Below are positions 10,960 through 24,016 of a stretch of DNA of 64,000 nucleotides, piece after piece. The stretch is from NCBI GenBank assembly GCA_947487765.1, contig CANKXO010000008.1, positions 62,001 to 126,000 on the forward strand. Direction: 5' to 3'. The translations under genes were made by a program, and so were the position numbers. The number at the start of each line of letters is the position of its first letter. The stretch's first letter is position 1. Source of the DNA: an uncultured Pseudomonadales bacterium (lineage in GTDB: Bacteria > Pseudomonadota > Gammaproteobacteria > Pseudomonadales > Cellvibrionaceae). A model generated the notes under the pieces. That model was not told the origin of the DNA, did no database searches, and saw only the letters and a list, made by a program, of their open reading frames with translations.

Positions 10960-11580
10960 ATGTTTATAGATGACGATCATGATAGTGATAGGCAAGAAGC
11001 CATTCAATCAGTGCTGACCAGCGCAATGGGGCGGGCAGCATGTTCGCTGGAAAAAGTTATTGACAGTAATGTGGAACCCTCTGTTCCAAGTGTTCATTGG
11101 GTGAATAAAAATAATTTACAAGAAACACTTTTAAAGATTAATTTACCTCAACGATCCATTGTTATGCGCCAGTCATTTCGTGGGCATCTGCGTGGTGAAA
11201 TGATCATTTTATTAGAGGAAGGTGCTAAGCATTATCAATTAGGTAATGTGATGGGTTACGAAGAAAAAATGACCGCTCTGAATATACAAGAACTAACATT
11301 GGAACTTGCGAACATTTTAGCCGGTGCCTGTATTAGTGGGCTGTCTGAACAGTTGCAAATTAAACTTAACTTTGGGTCTCCTTCATTATTGAGTTCTCGA
11401 GCGTCTGTTTATGACGTTCTAGCCAAACGAAACTTGCATTGGACAGATGCTTTATTTATGGATGTAGGATATAACGTGAGTAGTATCGGGATGAAAGCGC
11501 ATCTTATGCTTTGTATGATTGAACAAGATTCTCACGAACTTTATCGAATTATTGATTTGCAGTTGGAAAATGATGGATAG
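10960..11580 (+). CDS. CheC/CheX-type phosphatase-like protein
   Basis: Soluble protein of 206 residues. The segment ELTLELANILAG contains the ExxN core of the CheC/CheX/FliY phosphatase signature, and a proline (NFGSP) follows the Asn with exactly 22 residues between, as in the CheC pattern. The residue four before the core Glu is Glu rather than Asp or Ser. Only one such helix is obvious, whereas CheC has two. Known family members dephosphorylate CheY-like receivers. Lying between two kinases of an H-NOX cluster, it could act on the nearby receiver proteins; that is inference. AGGACCAG is the ribosome site, and the next kinase gene overlaps its end by 11 bases. Confidence 0.7.
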   Translation: MFIDDDHDSDRQEAIQSVLTSAMGRAACSLEKVIDSNVEPSVPSVHWVNKNNLQETLLKINLPQRSIVMRQSFRGHLRGEMIILLEEGAKHYQLGNVMGYEEKMTALNIQELTLELANILAGACISGLSEQLQIKLNFGSPSLLSSRASVYDVLAKRNLHWTDALFMDVGYNVSSIGMKAHLMLCMIEQDSHELYRIIDLQLENDG

Positions 11581-12889
11581 TTTATTAGAGCAAGCATTTA
11601 TGCAAGTGAATATTGGTATTCTTGCGGTGGATAAAGAGTACAATATTGTTTTATGCAATTATTTTATGGCTGATTATACCCAAAGAAATACCAAGGATAT
11701 TATTGGTAATAATTTATTTAGTATTTATCCTGATTTGCCTAAAAAATGGCTTAAGCAGCGTATTAATAATATATTTTTACTTAAAAATTCTAGTTTTATC
11801 AGTTGGGAGCAGCGTCAGTCTTTATTTGATTTTGCAAGTAGTCGGCCGATTACCGGTAGTAATGAAAAAATGATCCAGAACTGCTCTCTCTTCCCCGTTA
11901 TCAATGATGGTCGTCATGTATCTCATGTCTGTATTACCGTAAATGATGCGACTGCAACTGCAATGACACAAACGCAGCTGAAAAAAACATCAAAACGGCT
12001 AGCAGAAGAGAAAAAAGCACAGCAAGAACTTATTGCTAAGTTAGAAGAAACAAAAAACCAGTTATTACAATCCGAAAAAATGGCCTCTATTGGGCAGCTG
12101 TCGGCAGGTGTTGCCCATGAAATTAATAACCCTGTTGGCTTTATAAAATCAAATTTTAGCTCTCTAAAACATTATGCTAAGGAGTTGAATGAGGTTATAG
12201 AAAAGTATGATGATGTTATCGCGTCAATAGAAAATGCTGATACTAGTAAAAAAATTAGCGATATTAAAGAAGAGCACGACATCGAATTTGTCACAGAAGA
12301 TATTGAAAACTTATTAACTGAATCCTTCGATGGTATTAGTCGTATTGAAGATATTGTTAAATCTCTCAAACATTTTTCTCGAGCGGATACTAATGAATGG
12401 GAAGACGCTGATATTAATGCTGGCATAGAAAGTACTTTGAAAGTTGTGGCCCATGAACTCAAGTATGTCGCTGATATCGAAAAAAACTATGGGGAGCTTC
12501 CGCTAGTGCAATGTTTGCCTATGCAAATTAATCAAGTATTAATGAATTTGTTGGTTAACGCGGCTCAGGCTATGGGAGATGATAAAAAAGACGGTAAAGT
12601 GATTGTTTCTACCAAATTAAATGACGATAAGGTTGTGGTTGAAATAAAGGATAACGGAAAAGGTATTCCTGAAAGGGAATTAAATAAAATATTTGATCCT
12701 TTTTTTACGACCAAACCAGTAGGTGAAGGAACGGGTTTAGGGTTGTCTTTATCTTACAGTATCATTCAAAAGCATAGTGGAGATATATCTGTAGAGAGTG
12801 AGATCGGTAAGGGTACTCGGTTCATCATTAAAATTCCTATTGAGCAGGATGTTCCCGAAAGTAATAAAGATAATATAGCGTTAGCATGA
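11570..12889 (+). CDS. PAS-domain histidine kinase
   Basis: Cytoplasmic kinase of about 439 residues. Residues 1-125 form a PAS-like input domain (MQVNIGILAVDKEYNIVLCN opening), then a coiled coil, a HisKA block with His near 183 in GVAHEINNP, and a HATPase region with LLVNAAQAM, DNGKGIP and GTGLGLSLS motifs. The open frame extends to 11519, but the ATG pair at 11570/11573 places the PAS domain at the N-terminus and overlaps the CheC-like gene stop, suggesting coupled translation. No cofactor-binding residue in the PAS domain could be identified. It is the third sensor-type gene of the rightward H-NOX operon and converges on the next kinase gene with 11 bases between stops. Confidence 0.9.
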   Translation: MMDSLLEQAFMQVNIGILAVDKEYNIVLCNYFMADYTQRNTKDIIGNNLFSIYPDLPKKWLKQRINNIFLLKNSSFISWEQRQSLFDFASSRPITGSNEKMIQNCSLFPVINDGRHVSHVCITVNDATATAMTQTQLKKTSKRLAEEKKAQQELIAKLEETKNQLLQSEKMASIGQLSAGVAHEINNPVGFIKSNFSSLKHYAKELNEVIEKYDDVIASIENADTSKKISDIKEEHDIEFVTEDIENLLTESFDGISRIEDIVKSLKHFSRADTNEWEDADINAGIESTLKVVAHELKYVADIEKNYGELPLVQCLPMQINQVLMNLLVNAAQAMGDDKKDGKVIVSTKLNDDKVVVEIKDNGKGIPERELNKIFDPFFTTKPVGEGTGLGLSLSYSIIQKHSGDISVESEIGKGTRFIIKIPIEQDVPESNKDNIALA

Positions 12890-12900
12890 ATGTTATTAAA

Positions 12901-14547
12901 TTAGTTTTTATCGTTTAATATAACATTAGTTTTGAAAGAGAGGGTAAAACAGGTTCCTTTATCTATTTCACTTTCCACTGTCATTGTGCCATTGTGATCT
13001 TCTATAATACCTTGAGATATAGAGAGCCCTAGCCCAGTGCCTTCTCCCACGGGTTTAGTGGTAAAGAATGGATCAAATAGCTTTGAAAGGTTTTCTTTGG
13101 GGATGCCTTTGCCGGTGTCAGATATTTTAACAATGATCATTTTCTCTGAATCAGACTCGTTGTGAAATGCTTCAAGTGTCAACGTGCCCTTTGTCTCCAT
13201 TGCTTGTACTGCGTTAACGATCAAGTTAGTAAACACTTGTGTGATTTTGCTGCGGTCACAGCTCGTTATGAGTAGTGGTTCTATTTTTGTAATAACTTCA
13301 CAGCTGTATTTTAATTCATTGCTTAGCATTTTAAGTGTATCTTGCAAACAGGTACTGAGATCGCACTCTTCCATGGTTTCATCAGAAGCTCGTGAATACA
13401 CTTTTAACCCTTTCACAATCTCTATCACTCTATGAGTTCCATTAATCGACTCTTTCATTAATGTTTCAATATCCTCATTAATGAAATCGATATCTTCCTC
13501 TTCCCAAAATTCTTTAATTGCTTCTATCTGAGTATTTATTTTTTCTGAGGGTAAATTTTGTACTTCATTTAATAATGATTGCTGTTTTTCGATTACCTCT
13601 TGGTATGTTTGAATATAATTGGTAAGTGATGATAGGTTGCTCTTAATAAAAGCAACTGGATTATTTATTTCGTGAGCGACTCCTGCGGCTAGCTGCCCAA
13701 TAGAGGCCATTTTTTCAGATTGTACCAATTGTTGTTGGGTCTGTTTAAGTTCGTCGTAAGCTGTTTCTAATTTATCTTTTTGTTCAAGTATCTTTGTAGT
13801 TCTTCTTTCTACGCGGTCCTCTAGGGATTTGTTAAGGTCTACTAATTCTTTATGATATTGCTGAGATTTTTTATTGGCTTCGTTCAGGCTTTTAATCATT
13901 TTATTAAAAGAGTCAGCAACTTCACCAATCTCGTCATGAGTTTTAATTTCTATTTTATGATCCAAGTCTCCTGCGGCAATAGATCGTGCAGAATTTTGTA
14001 GTACTTTAAGCTGTTTGGTTAAATATATTCCTAATGCAAAAGAGAATAATGCGACAAGCAGCATTTCTAATGCGGCAATTGCACCGGCTAATTTTTTTGT
14101 TTTAACAATGGCCTTTTCTATTTGCTCTGTAGAAATGCCCATTTCAATACGACCGTAAGTTATATTATCGACAGTGATTAATTTCTCAGCATCGTATATT
14201 TTATCGGTTACATCGCTGTAGCTTTTATCAGTAATAAATGCTTTATCTAGATATTCTCTCTCACCACCACTTGCCAGTAGGTTGCTATCGCTGTCTAGTA
14301 TTCGTACATATAGTACGCCTTGGTTTTTTAGAATTTCTTCAACAAAATTTTCTAATGATGCTAAGTCAAATGATAAAACAGCATCTTTTGTTGTTGTCGC
14401 AAATAATGTTGTCGTCGTCGCAACGTAACTTTCGAGATTCTCTTCGTTTGATAGACGCATGTAATTCAATACGGTGGTAATGAGTACAGCGAGTAATATA
14501 GCTTCTATTAAGCCAACACCCAGGATTGTTTTAAGCCGTAACGACAT
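12901..14547 (-). CDS. Membrane histidine kinase with periplasmic sensor and HAMP
   Basis: Kinase of 548 residues. A transmembrane helix (about 8-30), a periplasmic sensor region (about 31-150), a second helix (about 155-178) and a HAMP domain (about 180-232, with RSIAAGDLDHKIE) are followed by a coiled coil, a HisKA block with His near 292 in GVAHEINNPVAF, and HATPase motifs (FTNLIVNAVQAM, DTGKGIP, GTGLGLSIS). It starts 8 bases after the PhnD-like binding-protein gene, so the binding protein probably delivers the periplasmic signal. The catalytic half is strikingly similar to the H-NOX-linked and PAS kinases next door, pointing to duplication with exchange of input domains. Confidence 0.92.
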   Translation of the reverse strand: MSLRLKTILGVGLIEAILLAVLITTVLNYMRLSNEENLESYVATTTTLFATTTKDAVLSFDLASLENFVEEILKNQGVLYVRILDSDSNLLASGGEREYLDKAFITDKSYSDVTDKIYDAEKLITVDNITYGRIEMGISTEQIEKAIVKTKKLAGAIAALEMLLVALFSFALGIYLTKQLKVLQNSARSIAAGDLDHKIEIKTHDEIGEVADSFNKMIKSLNEANKKSQQYHKELVDLNKSLEDRVERRTTKILEQKDKLETAYDELKQTQQQLVQSEKMASIGQLAAGVAHEINNPVAFIKSNLSSLTNYIQTYQEVIEKQQSLLNEVQNLPSEKINTQIEAIKEFWEEEDIDFINEDIETLMKESINGTHRVIEIVKGLKVYSRASDETMEECDLSTCLQDTLKMLSNELKYSCEVITKIEPLLITSCDRSKITQVFTNLIVNAVQAMETKGTLTLEAFHNESDSEKMIIVKISDTGKGIPKENLSKLFDPFFTTKPVGEGTGLGLSISQGIIEDHNGTMTVESEIDKGTCFTLSFKTNVILNDKN

Positions 14548-14555
14548 AAAGGATT

Positions 14556-15401
14556 CTACTGTTTAATTAGCTGGTCTAAAAGATCTAGCCCTAGCCCTCT
14601 AATATCATCCCAGTCAGAGTTTTTTGCTGCTATGAGGGCATGCTTAATTTTTAATGATTCTAATAACGATTTACCTTTTGTACTGGAGTGCATAGCAACG
14701 AATGATTGTTGAATAACGTCATATACTGAGTCTTCAACATTGGGGTGAGCAGCGATAGCGTGAGGTGTATAAGCTTCTGAGGTCCACAAAACTTTTAATT
14801 GCTCTCTTATTTTAGGGCTCGTATTATTGAGTGTGCGTTTAACTCCCCCTCCAGCAGGAAATATACCTTTTGCTACACCCAGATAAACTGAATCATGAGA
14901 TGAAACATATTTAGATTCGAAGGTAATTTGACTGTTACTGAGTTTTGCCCTGGGCAAAACACTGGCAGCAAAGGCAGCAGGAGAAGGAAAAGCGAGTTTT
15001 TGTTTTGATAAGTCTTGCAAGGACTGGATATTACTATCTTTGCGCACTACCATAATGCCTTTAATCGGCTGATTTTTGCGAACAGCAACGGCTCTATAGC
15101 CTGGGTCGCGATTAAACACTGTGAAATGATAAGGATTCATATATGCAAAGTCGTAATCACCTGCAGCGAGTCGTTTTTCAAACTCAGGGATATTTTTAGC
15201 CGTTTTAAATTGTAGTTTAATTCCTGATTCTTGGCTTATATGCGCCAAGATTGGTGCCCAGAGTTTTGCTAATCGTTTTGCCGATTGCTGTGGTACTACA
15301 CCAAATGAATAACTTTGCTTGTTATCTTCTGCTGCTACAGGAAATACATACAGTAAGATGAATGGAATCATCAAAAATATAGAGGTTTTTCTTATGGGCA
15401 T
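14556..15401 (-). CDS. PhnD-like periplasmic substrate-binding protein
   Basis: Secreted protein of 281 residues with a signal peptide ending near VAAED. The YSFGVVPQQSAKRLAKLWAPIL opening and later FAYMNPYHF segment are typical of the phosphate/phosphonate (PhnD, COG3221) periplasmic binding family. No ABC permease or ATPase gene is nearby. The next gene is a membrane histidine kinase 8 bases downstream, so this protein most likely serves as the ligand-sensing subunit of that kinase rather than in transport. AGGAGG sits ideally before the ATG, implying strong translation. The ligand is unknown; phosphonate is only a family-level guess. Confidence 0.85.
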   Translation of the reverse strand: MPIRKTSIFLMIPFILLYVFPVAAEDNKQSYSFGVVPQQSAKRLAKLWAPILAHISQESGIKLQFKTAKNIPEFEKRLAAGDYDFAYMNPYHFTVFNRDPGYRAVAVRKNQPIKGIMVVRKDSNIQSLQDLSKQKLAFPSPAAFAASVLPRAKLSNSQITFESKYVSSHDSVYLGVAKGIFPAGGGVKRTLNNTSPKIREQLKVLWTSEAYTPHAIAAHPNVEDSVYDVIQQSFVAMHSSTKGKSLLESLKIKHALIAAKNSDWDDIRGLGLDLLDQLIKQ

Positions 15402-15544
15402 ATTGCCTCCTGCTAAACCAATAGAGTTATCTTTTGAGTATAGTTGTTAGCATTTAATGGGCGAAAGTATAGTAAGAAGGAATTGGTATAGTTGAGTGCT
15501 TTGATATAGTCAATATGATGTATTAAGCGTAGATTTCGTATACG

Positions 15545-16450
15545 TTATGAAGAAATAAGGGTTAATTTTCCAGTATCATAATTTTCCACGGTAACTTGAA
15601 TATCGATACGTTCTTCTTCGGGCTTGCTTAATAACTTATCAATACTGCTTACTTTTCTCCTCATGATGTTGATGCTGCGTAGCTGTAAAGGTTTAAAGAG
15701 CTCTTTGTCATAAAGAGCCGTACTGAATGCACACATAATTTTTTGGCAGTTAGCAATAAATGGCTTTGGGACTGCTTTTTGCAGTATTGCTTCGTGTACT
15801 TTTTCTTCTGAAATTCTTGTAACGCAAGCGCCCAATATACAGGTAGCATTAAGATCCATAATAGCGACAGCGCGTACAGTTTTATTGTCTAAATCTTCGA
15901 ATAAGCCGATCAAACAAGGAAAGTGGGATTCTGTTAACGCCATTTTTCCAGTAGGCTTGATGGATAATTCTATTTTAGAAAGTTGAGATAAGATATTTGT
16001 CAGGGTTTCCAAGTCAGGTAAGGCGATATTGTTAATGTCATCTTTTTCTGGCTGATGATGCTCCAGTGCTTTTTCACCTTCTATACTACCTTGAAAAATG
16101 GGTAACACTGCTTCGTGTAGTGTTTCGTAGTCAAAGGGCTTTTGTACAAAAAACTTAGCGCCTGCGGCAAAAGCCTCTTGTTTACGCTCTTCAGATGTTT
16201 CCGTGGTAACAAAGCCTGTTTGTACGCTTAACATTTCTCGATTGAGAGCGTGCAATAATTCCAAACCACTCATTTCTGGCATATGCCAATCGCATAGCAT
16301 TAACCTGGGTTCCCATACACGAATAATATCTAATGCCTCAAATCCATTACTGGCGCTGCGTATTTCTATGTCATCGTAGCCAAGCTTTTCAATGCCTCGG
16401 CGAACAATGGTTTGCATAGCTCGACTATCATCAACGATCAATATTTTCAT
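15545..16450 (-). CDS. Response regulator with uncharacterised C-terminal domain
   Basis: Cytoplasmic protein of 301 residues. Residues 1-122 are a receiver with acidic pocket DD 7-8, phospho-acceptor Asp54 and Lys in QKPF. After a linker, residues about 145-300 form a mixed alpha/beta domain that I could not place firmly. Its AIMDLNATCILGA and AILQKAVPKPFIANCQKI segments distantly recall CheX-like domains, but the ExxN signature is not visible. The start codon lies inside the end of the upstream coiled-coil gene (20-base overlap), so the two are translationally coupled. It is a candidate output partner of the PhnD/HAMP kinase pair downstream. Confidence 0.8.
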   Translation of the reverse strand: MKILIVDDSRAMQTIVRRGIEKLGYDDIEIRSASNGFEALDIIRVWEPRLMLCDWHMPEMSGLELLHALNREMLSVQTGFVTTETSEERKQEAFAAGAKFFVQKPFDYETLHEAVLPIFQGSIEGEKALEHHQPEKDDINNIALPDLETLTNILSQLSKIELSIKPTGKMALTESHFPCLIGLFEDLDNKTVRAVAIMDLNATCILGACVTRISEEKVHEAILQKAVPKPFIANCQKIMCAFSTALYDKELFKPLQLRSINIMRRKVSSIDKLLSKPEEERIDIQVTVENYDTGKLTLISS

Positions 16451-18053
16451 GTGAAGTATTGTCTGAGTCCGGTTTTACTAATGCGATATATAATGGCTGT
16501 TCGTTCGCACTCATTAATATTTCAGCCGCTATATTCACTCCCTCTAAATGCGCTTCTTTACTGCTTGAGTCAAGGTATTGTGATATTCCTACAATATACT
16601 CTGGGTTTAATTCATTGGCTAGCGTGCCAGCCAGAACGTTACCTAGCTCTCCTAAGGCATCTTGAATGTCATTACCATCCATTGACTTATCTGTGCTGCT
16701 AAACATGGCTTTAGCTAACGCTTCGGCTAATGCTTGACTCGTACCGATTGTGACAAAAAATTCGTCATTATGAATAGATGTTTTAACCCAAGATACTAAT
16801 GTCTTCGGTCTTGAGACATTTTTCTCTTCCAGTAGTTGTAACGGTGGCGTGTCTAGAGTCATCCAGAATTCTTGTAGGATGCCAAACAGGCGATTATCGT
16901 TTATCACATTAAAAAGTTCGGGATTTTCTTCTTCCGTAATGGCAAGCTGAGGTAATGGTTGATGAACATCTTTATTTGCGCTGACGGCATTATCTTCTTC
17001 AGAGTCGGGTTCAAATTCTGGAAAATACATTTCCAGTGTTTCAATTTCTTTGCGAGCGCGTTCCAGTGCCTCTTCCGTTTGTTTACTGTTTTCTAAGGCT
17101 TTATCCATTTCCAAAAGGTGAGATTCAATCTGCTCTTTTTCCTCTAGTGTTCGTTTTAATATTTGGTTAGTTTTTTGAAGTTCTTGCTCTAGCTCTGTAA
17201 TTTTTCCGCTATCGTTATTTGAACTCTTTTCTTGATGAAGCTTAATTTCTAAATTGCTAATAATATTACGTTGATATTGTTCGAGCTTATTTGCCTTTTC
17301 CAATTCAGTGCTAATGTCATTAATAGTTGCCAATTGCTCTTTTGACGCATTGGCAAGCTGTTTCATATTGCGTTTGAGTTTGTCATTATCTTGGCTGAGT
17401 TTATGATTTTTATCGTTTGCTTTACGCAAGCCATCGGCCAACACTGTTGCTTGTTCTTTATTGGTGTTAAATTGATTTAATCGGTCGCGTAGGCGGTTTT
17501 CAGTTTCTTCCAGTATTGCTATTCGACCATCCTTATCTTGACCTTCGCGTAATTTATTTTCTAATTGTTGGATAGTTTGCTGGTTAGACTGTAAATCTTC
17601 CTGTAAAGAATCGATAATGTTTTGGCTTTCTCTATGGTTATCCATCATATTATTGATGATTTGGCTACTCATCGCAGTCTCTGAAGGATCATCTTGCCAG
17701 CCTTCCATAGTTGTCTGTTGTTGAGAGTGGAGGTTAGCTAGTGTCGATAGCCGGTGTTCTTTTTGTTTTAAGTCATTACTTAATGTATCGATTGCATCGA
17801 GTAAGTACAGCGATTCTTGTTCTTCGTTTTCTAAAATAACGGGTTCAAGAGGATATTCTGGTGTTGGAGAAGCTGGTTTTGAGGGTTGCTTTTGCCTGGA
17901 TTTCTTAAGCTTTTCTCGGGCTGAGAGCAGGGCGGCTTCCAGTGCGTTTCTCTCTTTTATCAGGCGTACGAATATAACTAAGCCTAGTATCCAAGAGGCT
18001 AACAAGAGAACGCCTAAATTCACGGCGATGGTTGTGATGAACGCTACATTCAC
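16431..18053 (-). CDS. Membrane-anchored coiled-coil protein with CheX/CheC-like domain
   Basis: Protein of 540 residues. One N-terminal transmembrane helix (about 5-29) is followed by a basic stretch, a very long coiled coil (about 65-345, rich in Glu, Gln, Lys and Leu heptads), and a C-terminal globular domain (about 385-530). That domain contains DALGELGNVLAG near 464-475, matching the DxxxExxN core of CheC/CheX phosphatases. It is thus a candidate membrane-tethered receiver phosphatase or scaffold. It overlaps the next response-regulator gene by 20 bases, which points to a functional pair. I know of no named family with this exact architecture. Confidence 0.75.
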   Translation of the reverse strand: MNVAFITTIAVNLGVLLLASWILGLVIFVRLIKERNALEAALLSAREKLKKSRQKQPSKPASPTPEYPLEPVILENEEQESLYLLDAIDTLSNDLKQKEHRLSTLANLHSQQQTTMEGWQDDPSETAMSSQIINNMMDNHRESQNIIDSLQEDLQSNQQTIQQLENKLREGQDKDGRIAILEETENRLRDRLNQFNTNKEQATVLADGLRKANDKNHKLSQDNDKLKRNMKQLANASKEQLATINDISTELEKANKLEQYQRNIISNLEIKLHQEKSSNNDSGKITELEQELQKTNQILKRTLEEKEQIESHLLEMDKALENSKQTEEALERARKEIETLEMYFPEFEPDSEEDNAVSANKDVHQPLPQLAITEEENPELFNVINDNRLFGILQEFWMTLDTPPLQLLEEKNVSRPKTLVSWVKTSIHNDEFFVTIGTSQALAEALAKAMFSSTDKSMDGNDIQDALGELGNVLAGTLANELNPEYIVGISQYLDSSSKEAHLEGVNIAAEILMSANEQPLYIALVKPDSDNTSHENIDR

Positions 18054-20919
<2,866 letters not shown>

Positions 20920-20992
20920 CTAATACAACTTAAGCTATATTACTTAACCAATACAATTAGGATTGCTTGAGTTTGAAGCTACCACAAATTAA

Positions 20993-22315
<1,323 letters not shown>

Positions 22316-22340
22316 GTTATTTAGCACGATGAGTTGAACG

Positions 22341-22364
22341 AAAAGGTGCACATGTGCACCTTTT
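22341..22364 (+). terminator. Intrinsic terminator after eno
   Basis: A perfect 24-base palindrome (AAAAGGTGCACA and its complement) ends in TTTT with further T-rich sequence, 26 bases after the eno stop. Because it is symmetrical it could act in both directions. Confidence 0.75.
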
Positions 22365-22453
22365 CTTTAGTGGGGCCGAAAAGCTATAAATTAATAATTG
22401 TGACTGAAGGTTTGTTGTTCTTTGTATAAATCTTATCGAAAAAGAGCCGTTCA

Positions 22454-22744
22454 ATGAAAATATTGATTGCTATATTAGTGATACTATTAATAGGTGTTCA
22501 ATATCGTTTGTGGATAGGTGAGGGCAGTTTGGCGCATCGTGTTGAATTGCAAAAAAAGATAGAGCAACAGCAAGCTGAAAATGATGCTTTGAATGAACGC
22601 AATCGAATTCTGGCGCTAGAAGTTGAGGCCTTAAAATCGGGTTTAGACGGTGTTGAAGAGAGAGCCCGTGAACAAATGGGTATGGTTAAGCAGGGCGAAA
22701 CATTTTTCATGATTGTCGATCCTGAAAATAAATCTAAACCATAG
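22454..22744 (+). CDS. ftsB: Cell-division protein FtsB
   Basis: Small bitopic inner-membrane protein of 96 residues, part of the FtsQLB complex of the divisome. One N-terminal transmembrane helix (residues 2-16, ILIAILVILLIGVQ) is followed by a periplasmic leucine-zipper coiled coil (about 30-68) and the conserved EERAREQMGMVKQGE segment that contacts FtsL and FtsQ. Position between eno and ispD is the usual gammaproteobacterial arrangement. Confidence 0.95.
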   Translation: MKILIAILVILLIGVQYRLWIGEGSLAHRVELQKKIEQQQAENDALNERNRILALEVEALKSGLDGVEERAREQMGMVKQGETFFMIVDPENKSKP

Positions 22745-22763
22745 CTTGTAAAATAGAATAAAA

Positions 22764-23489
22764 ATGACAGCAAATCCTTCCTCTATCGCTGAAAACATTT
22801 GGGCTATTGTGCCAGCAGCAGGGATAGGTCAACGTATGGGTAGTACTTTACCCAAACAATATCTATCTGTTAATAGCCAAACCGTCATTGAGCATACCTT
22901 GAATCGGTTGTTGGAAGTGGATGTTATCTCTGAAATTGTTGTTGCTTTGAACCAATTGGATCAACAGTTCGTCTCGTTTCCATTAAGTAGACATTCAAAA
23001 ATTACGACAGTGATTGGTGGTCAAGAGCGTAGTGATTCCGTCTTGGCGGCATTAAATAGCTTACAGAAAAAAGCTAAATTATCCGATTGGATATTAGTGC
23101 ATGATGCAGCGCGATGTTGTATTCGCCCCTCGGCAATTTATACTCTGTTAGAAACATTAGCAGAAGATAAAGTCGGAGGTATTTTAGGTGTCCCGTCCAG
23201 TGATACGTTAAAGCATGTCGATTCAGATAATAACATTCAAAAAACAGTCGATCGTAACGTTATTTGGCAGGCGCAAACCCCTCAACTTTTTCGTTATGGG
23301 TTATTAAGAGATGCACTACAACATGCGTTAAAACAGGGAGAAGCAATCACTGATGAAGCATCTGCTATCGAGTTTGCAGGGTATCAGCCAAAGATGGTTA
23401 TAGGGCACCACGATAATATTAAAATTACGCACCCTGAAGACTTAGCGATTGCAGAAGTTGTCTTTAAGCAGCAGTCTTCTCTTTCATAA
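22764..23489 (+). CDS. ispD: 2-C-methyl-D-erythritol 4-phosphate cytidylyltransferase
   Basis: Cytidylyltransferase of 241 residues in the non-mevalonate isoprenoid pathway, transferring CMP from CTP to methylerythritol phosphate. The nucleotide-binding start AIVPAAGIGQRMGS and KQYL, the VHDAARCC segment and the C-terminal TDEASAIE motif are all present. It begins 19 bases after ftsB and precedes ispF by 38 bases, so the three genes are probably one transcript. Confidence 0.96.
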   Translation: MTANPSSIAENIWAIVPAAGIGQRMGSTLPKQYLSVNSQTVIEHTLNRLLEVDVISEIVVALNQLDQQFVSFPLSRHSKITTVIGGQERSDSVLAALNSLQKKAKLSDWILVHDAARCCIRPSAIYTLLETLAEDKVGGILGVPSSDTLKHVDSDNNIQKTVDRNVIWQAQTPQLFRYGLLRDALQHALKQGEAITDEASAIEFAGYQPKMVIGHHDNIKITHPEDLAIAEVVFKQQSSLS

Positions 23490-23527
23490 TTTTAGTAGGG
23501 CGTGTTTAACGTTTAGAGCATCTACAT

Positions 23528-24016
23528 ATGGCTTTGAGAATAGGTAATGGTTTTGATGTTCACGCATTTGATGATGGGCAGCAGGGCATTGATAAAATTG
23601 TTATTGGTGGCGTTATTATTCCCTACGAATGTGGTTTGATTGCACATTCTGATGGTGATGTTTTACTCCATGCTTTATGCGATGCACTATTGGGAGCGAT
23701 TGCATTAGGTGATATAGGACGGCACTTTCCGGATACAGATCCTAATTATAAAAATGTCGATAGCCGCTCTTTGTTGCGTATGGTGTATGCCAAAGTGAAA
23801 AGCTTAAATTATCGAGTGGTGAATGCAGATATGACAATCGTTGCTCAGGCACCCAAAATGTCGCCTTATATCAACGATATGTGCAGACATATTGCTGATG
23901 ACCTTGAAACTGACACAGATAATATTAATGTGAAAGCAACGACGACAGAAAAGTTAGGATTTACTGGACGTAAGGAAGGTATTGCTGCTTATGCGGTTGT
24001 GTTGCTCCAATCATAA
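23528..24016 (+). CDS. ispF: 2-C-methyl-D-erythritol 2,4-cyclodiphosphate synthase
   Basis: Small trimeric enzyme of 162 residues in the methylerythritol pathway. It has the signature GNGFDVHAF with metal-binding Asp and His, the [17 protein letters not shown] block, and the C-terminal [16 protein letters not shown]. It follows ispD directly. In many gammaproteobacteria truD and surE come next, but here the spacer to pcm is only about 150 bases and holds neither. Confidence 0.97.
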   Translation: MALRIGNGFDVHAFDDGQQGIDKIVIGGVIIPYECGLIAHSDGDVLLHALCDALLGAIALGDIGRHFPDTDPNYKNVDSRSLLRMVYAKVKSLNYRVVNADMTIVAQAPKMSPYINDMCRHIADDLETDTDNINVKATTTEKLGFTGRKEGIAAYAVVLLQS

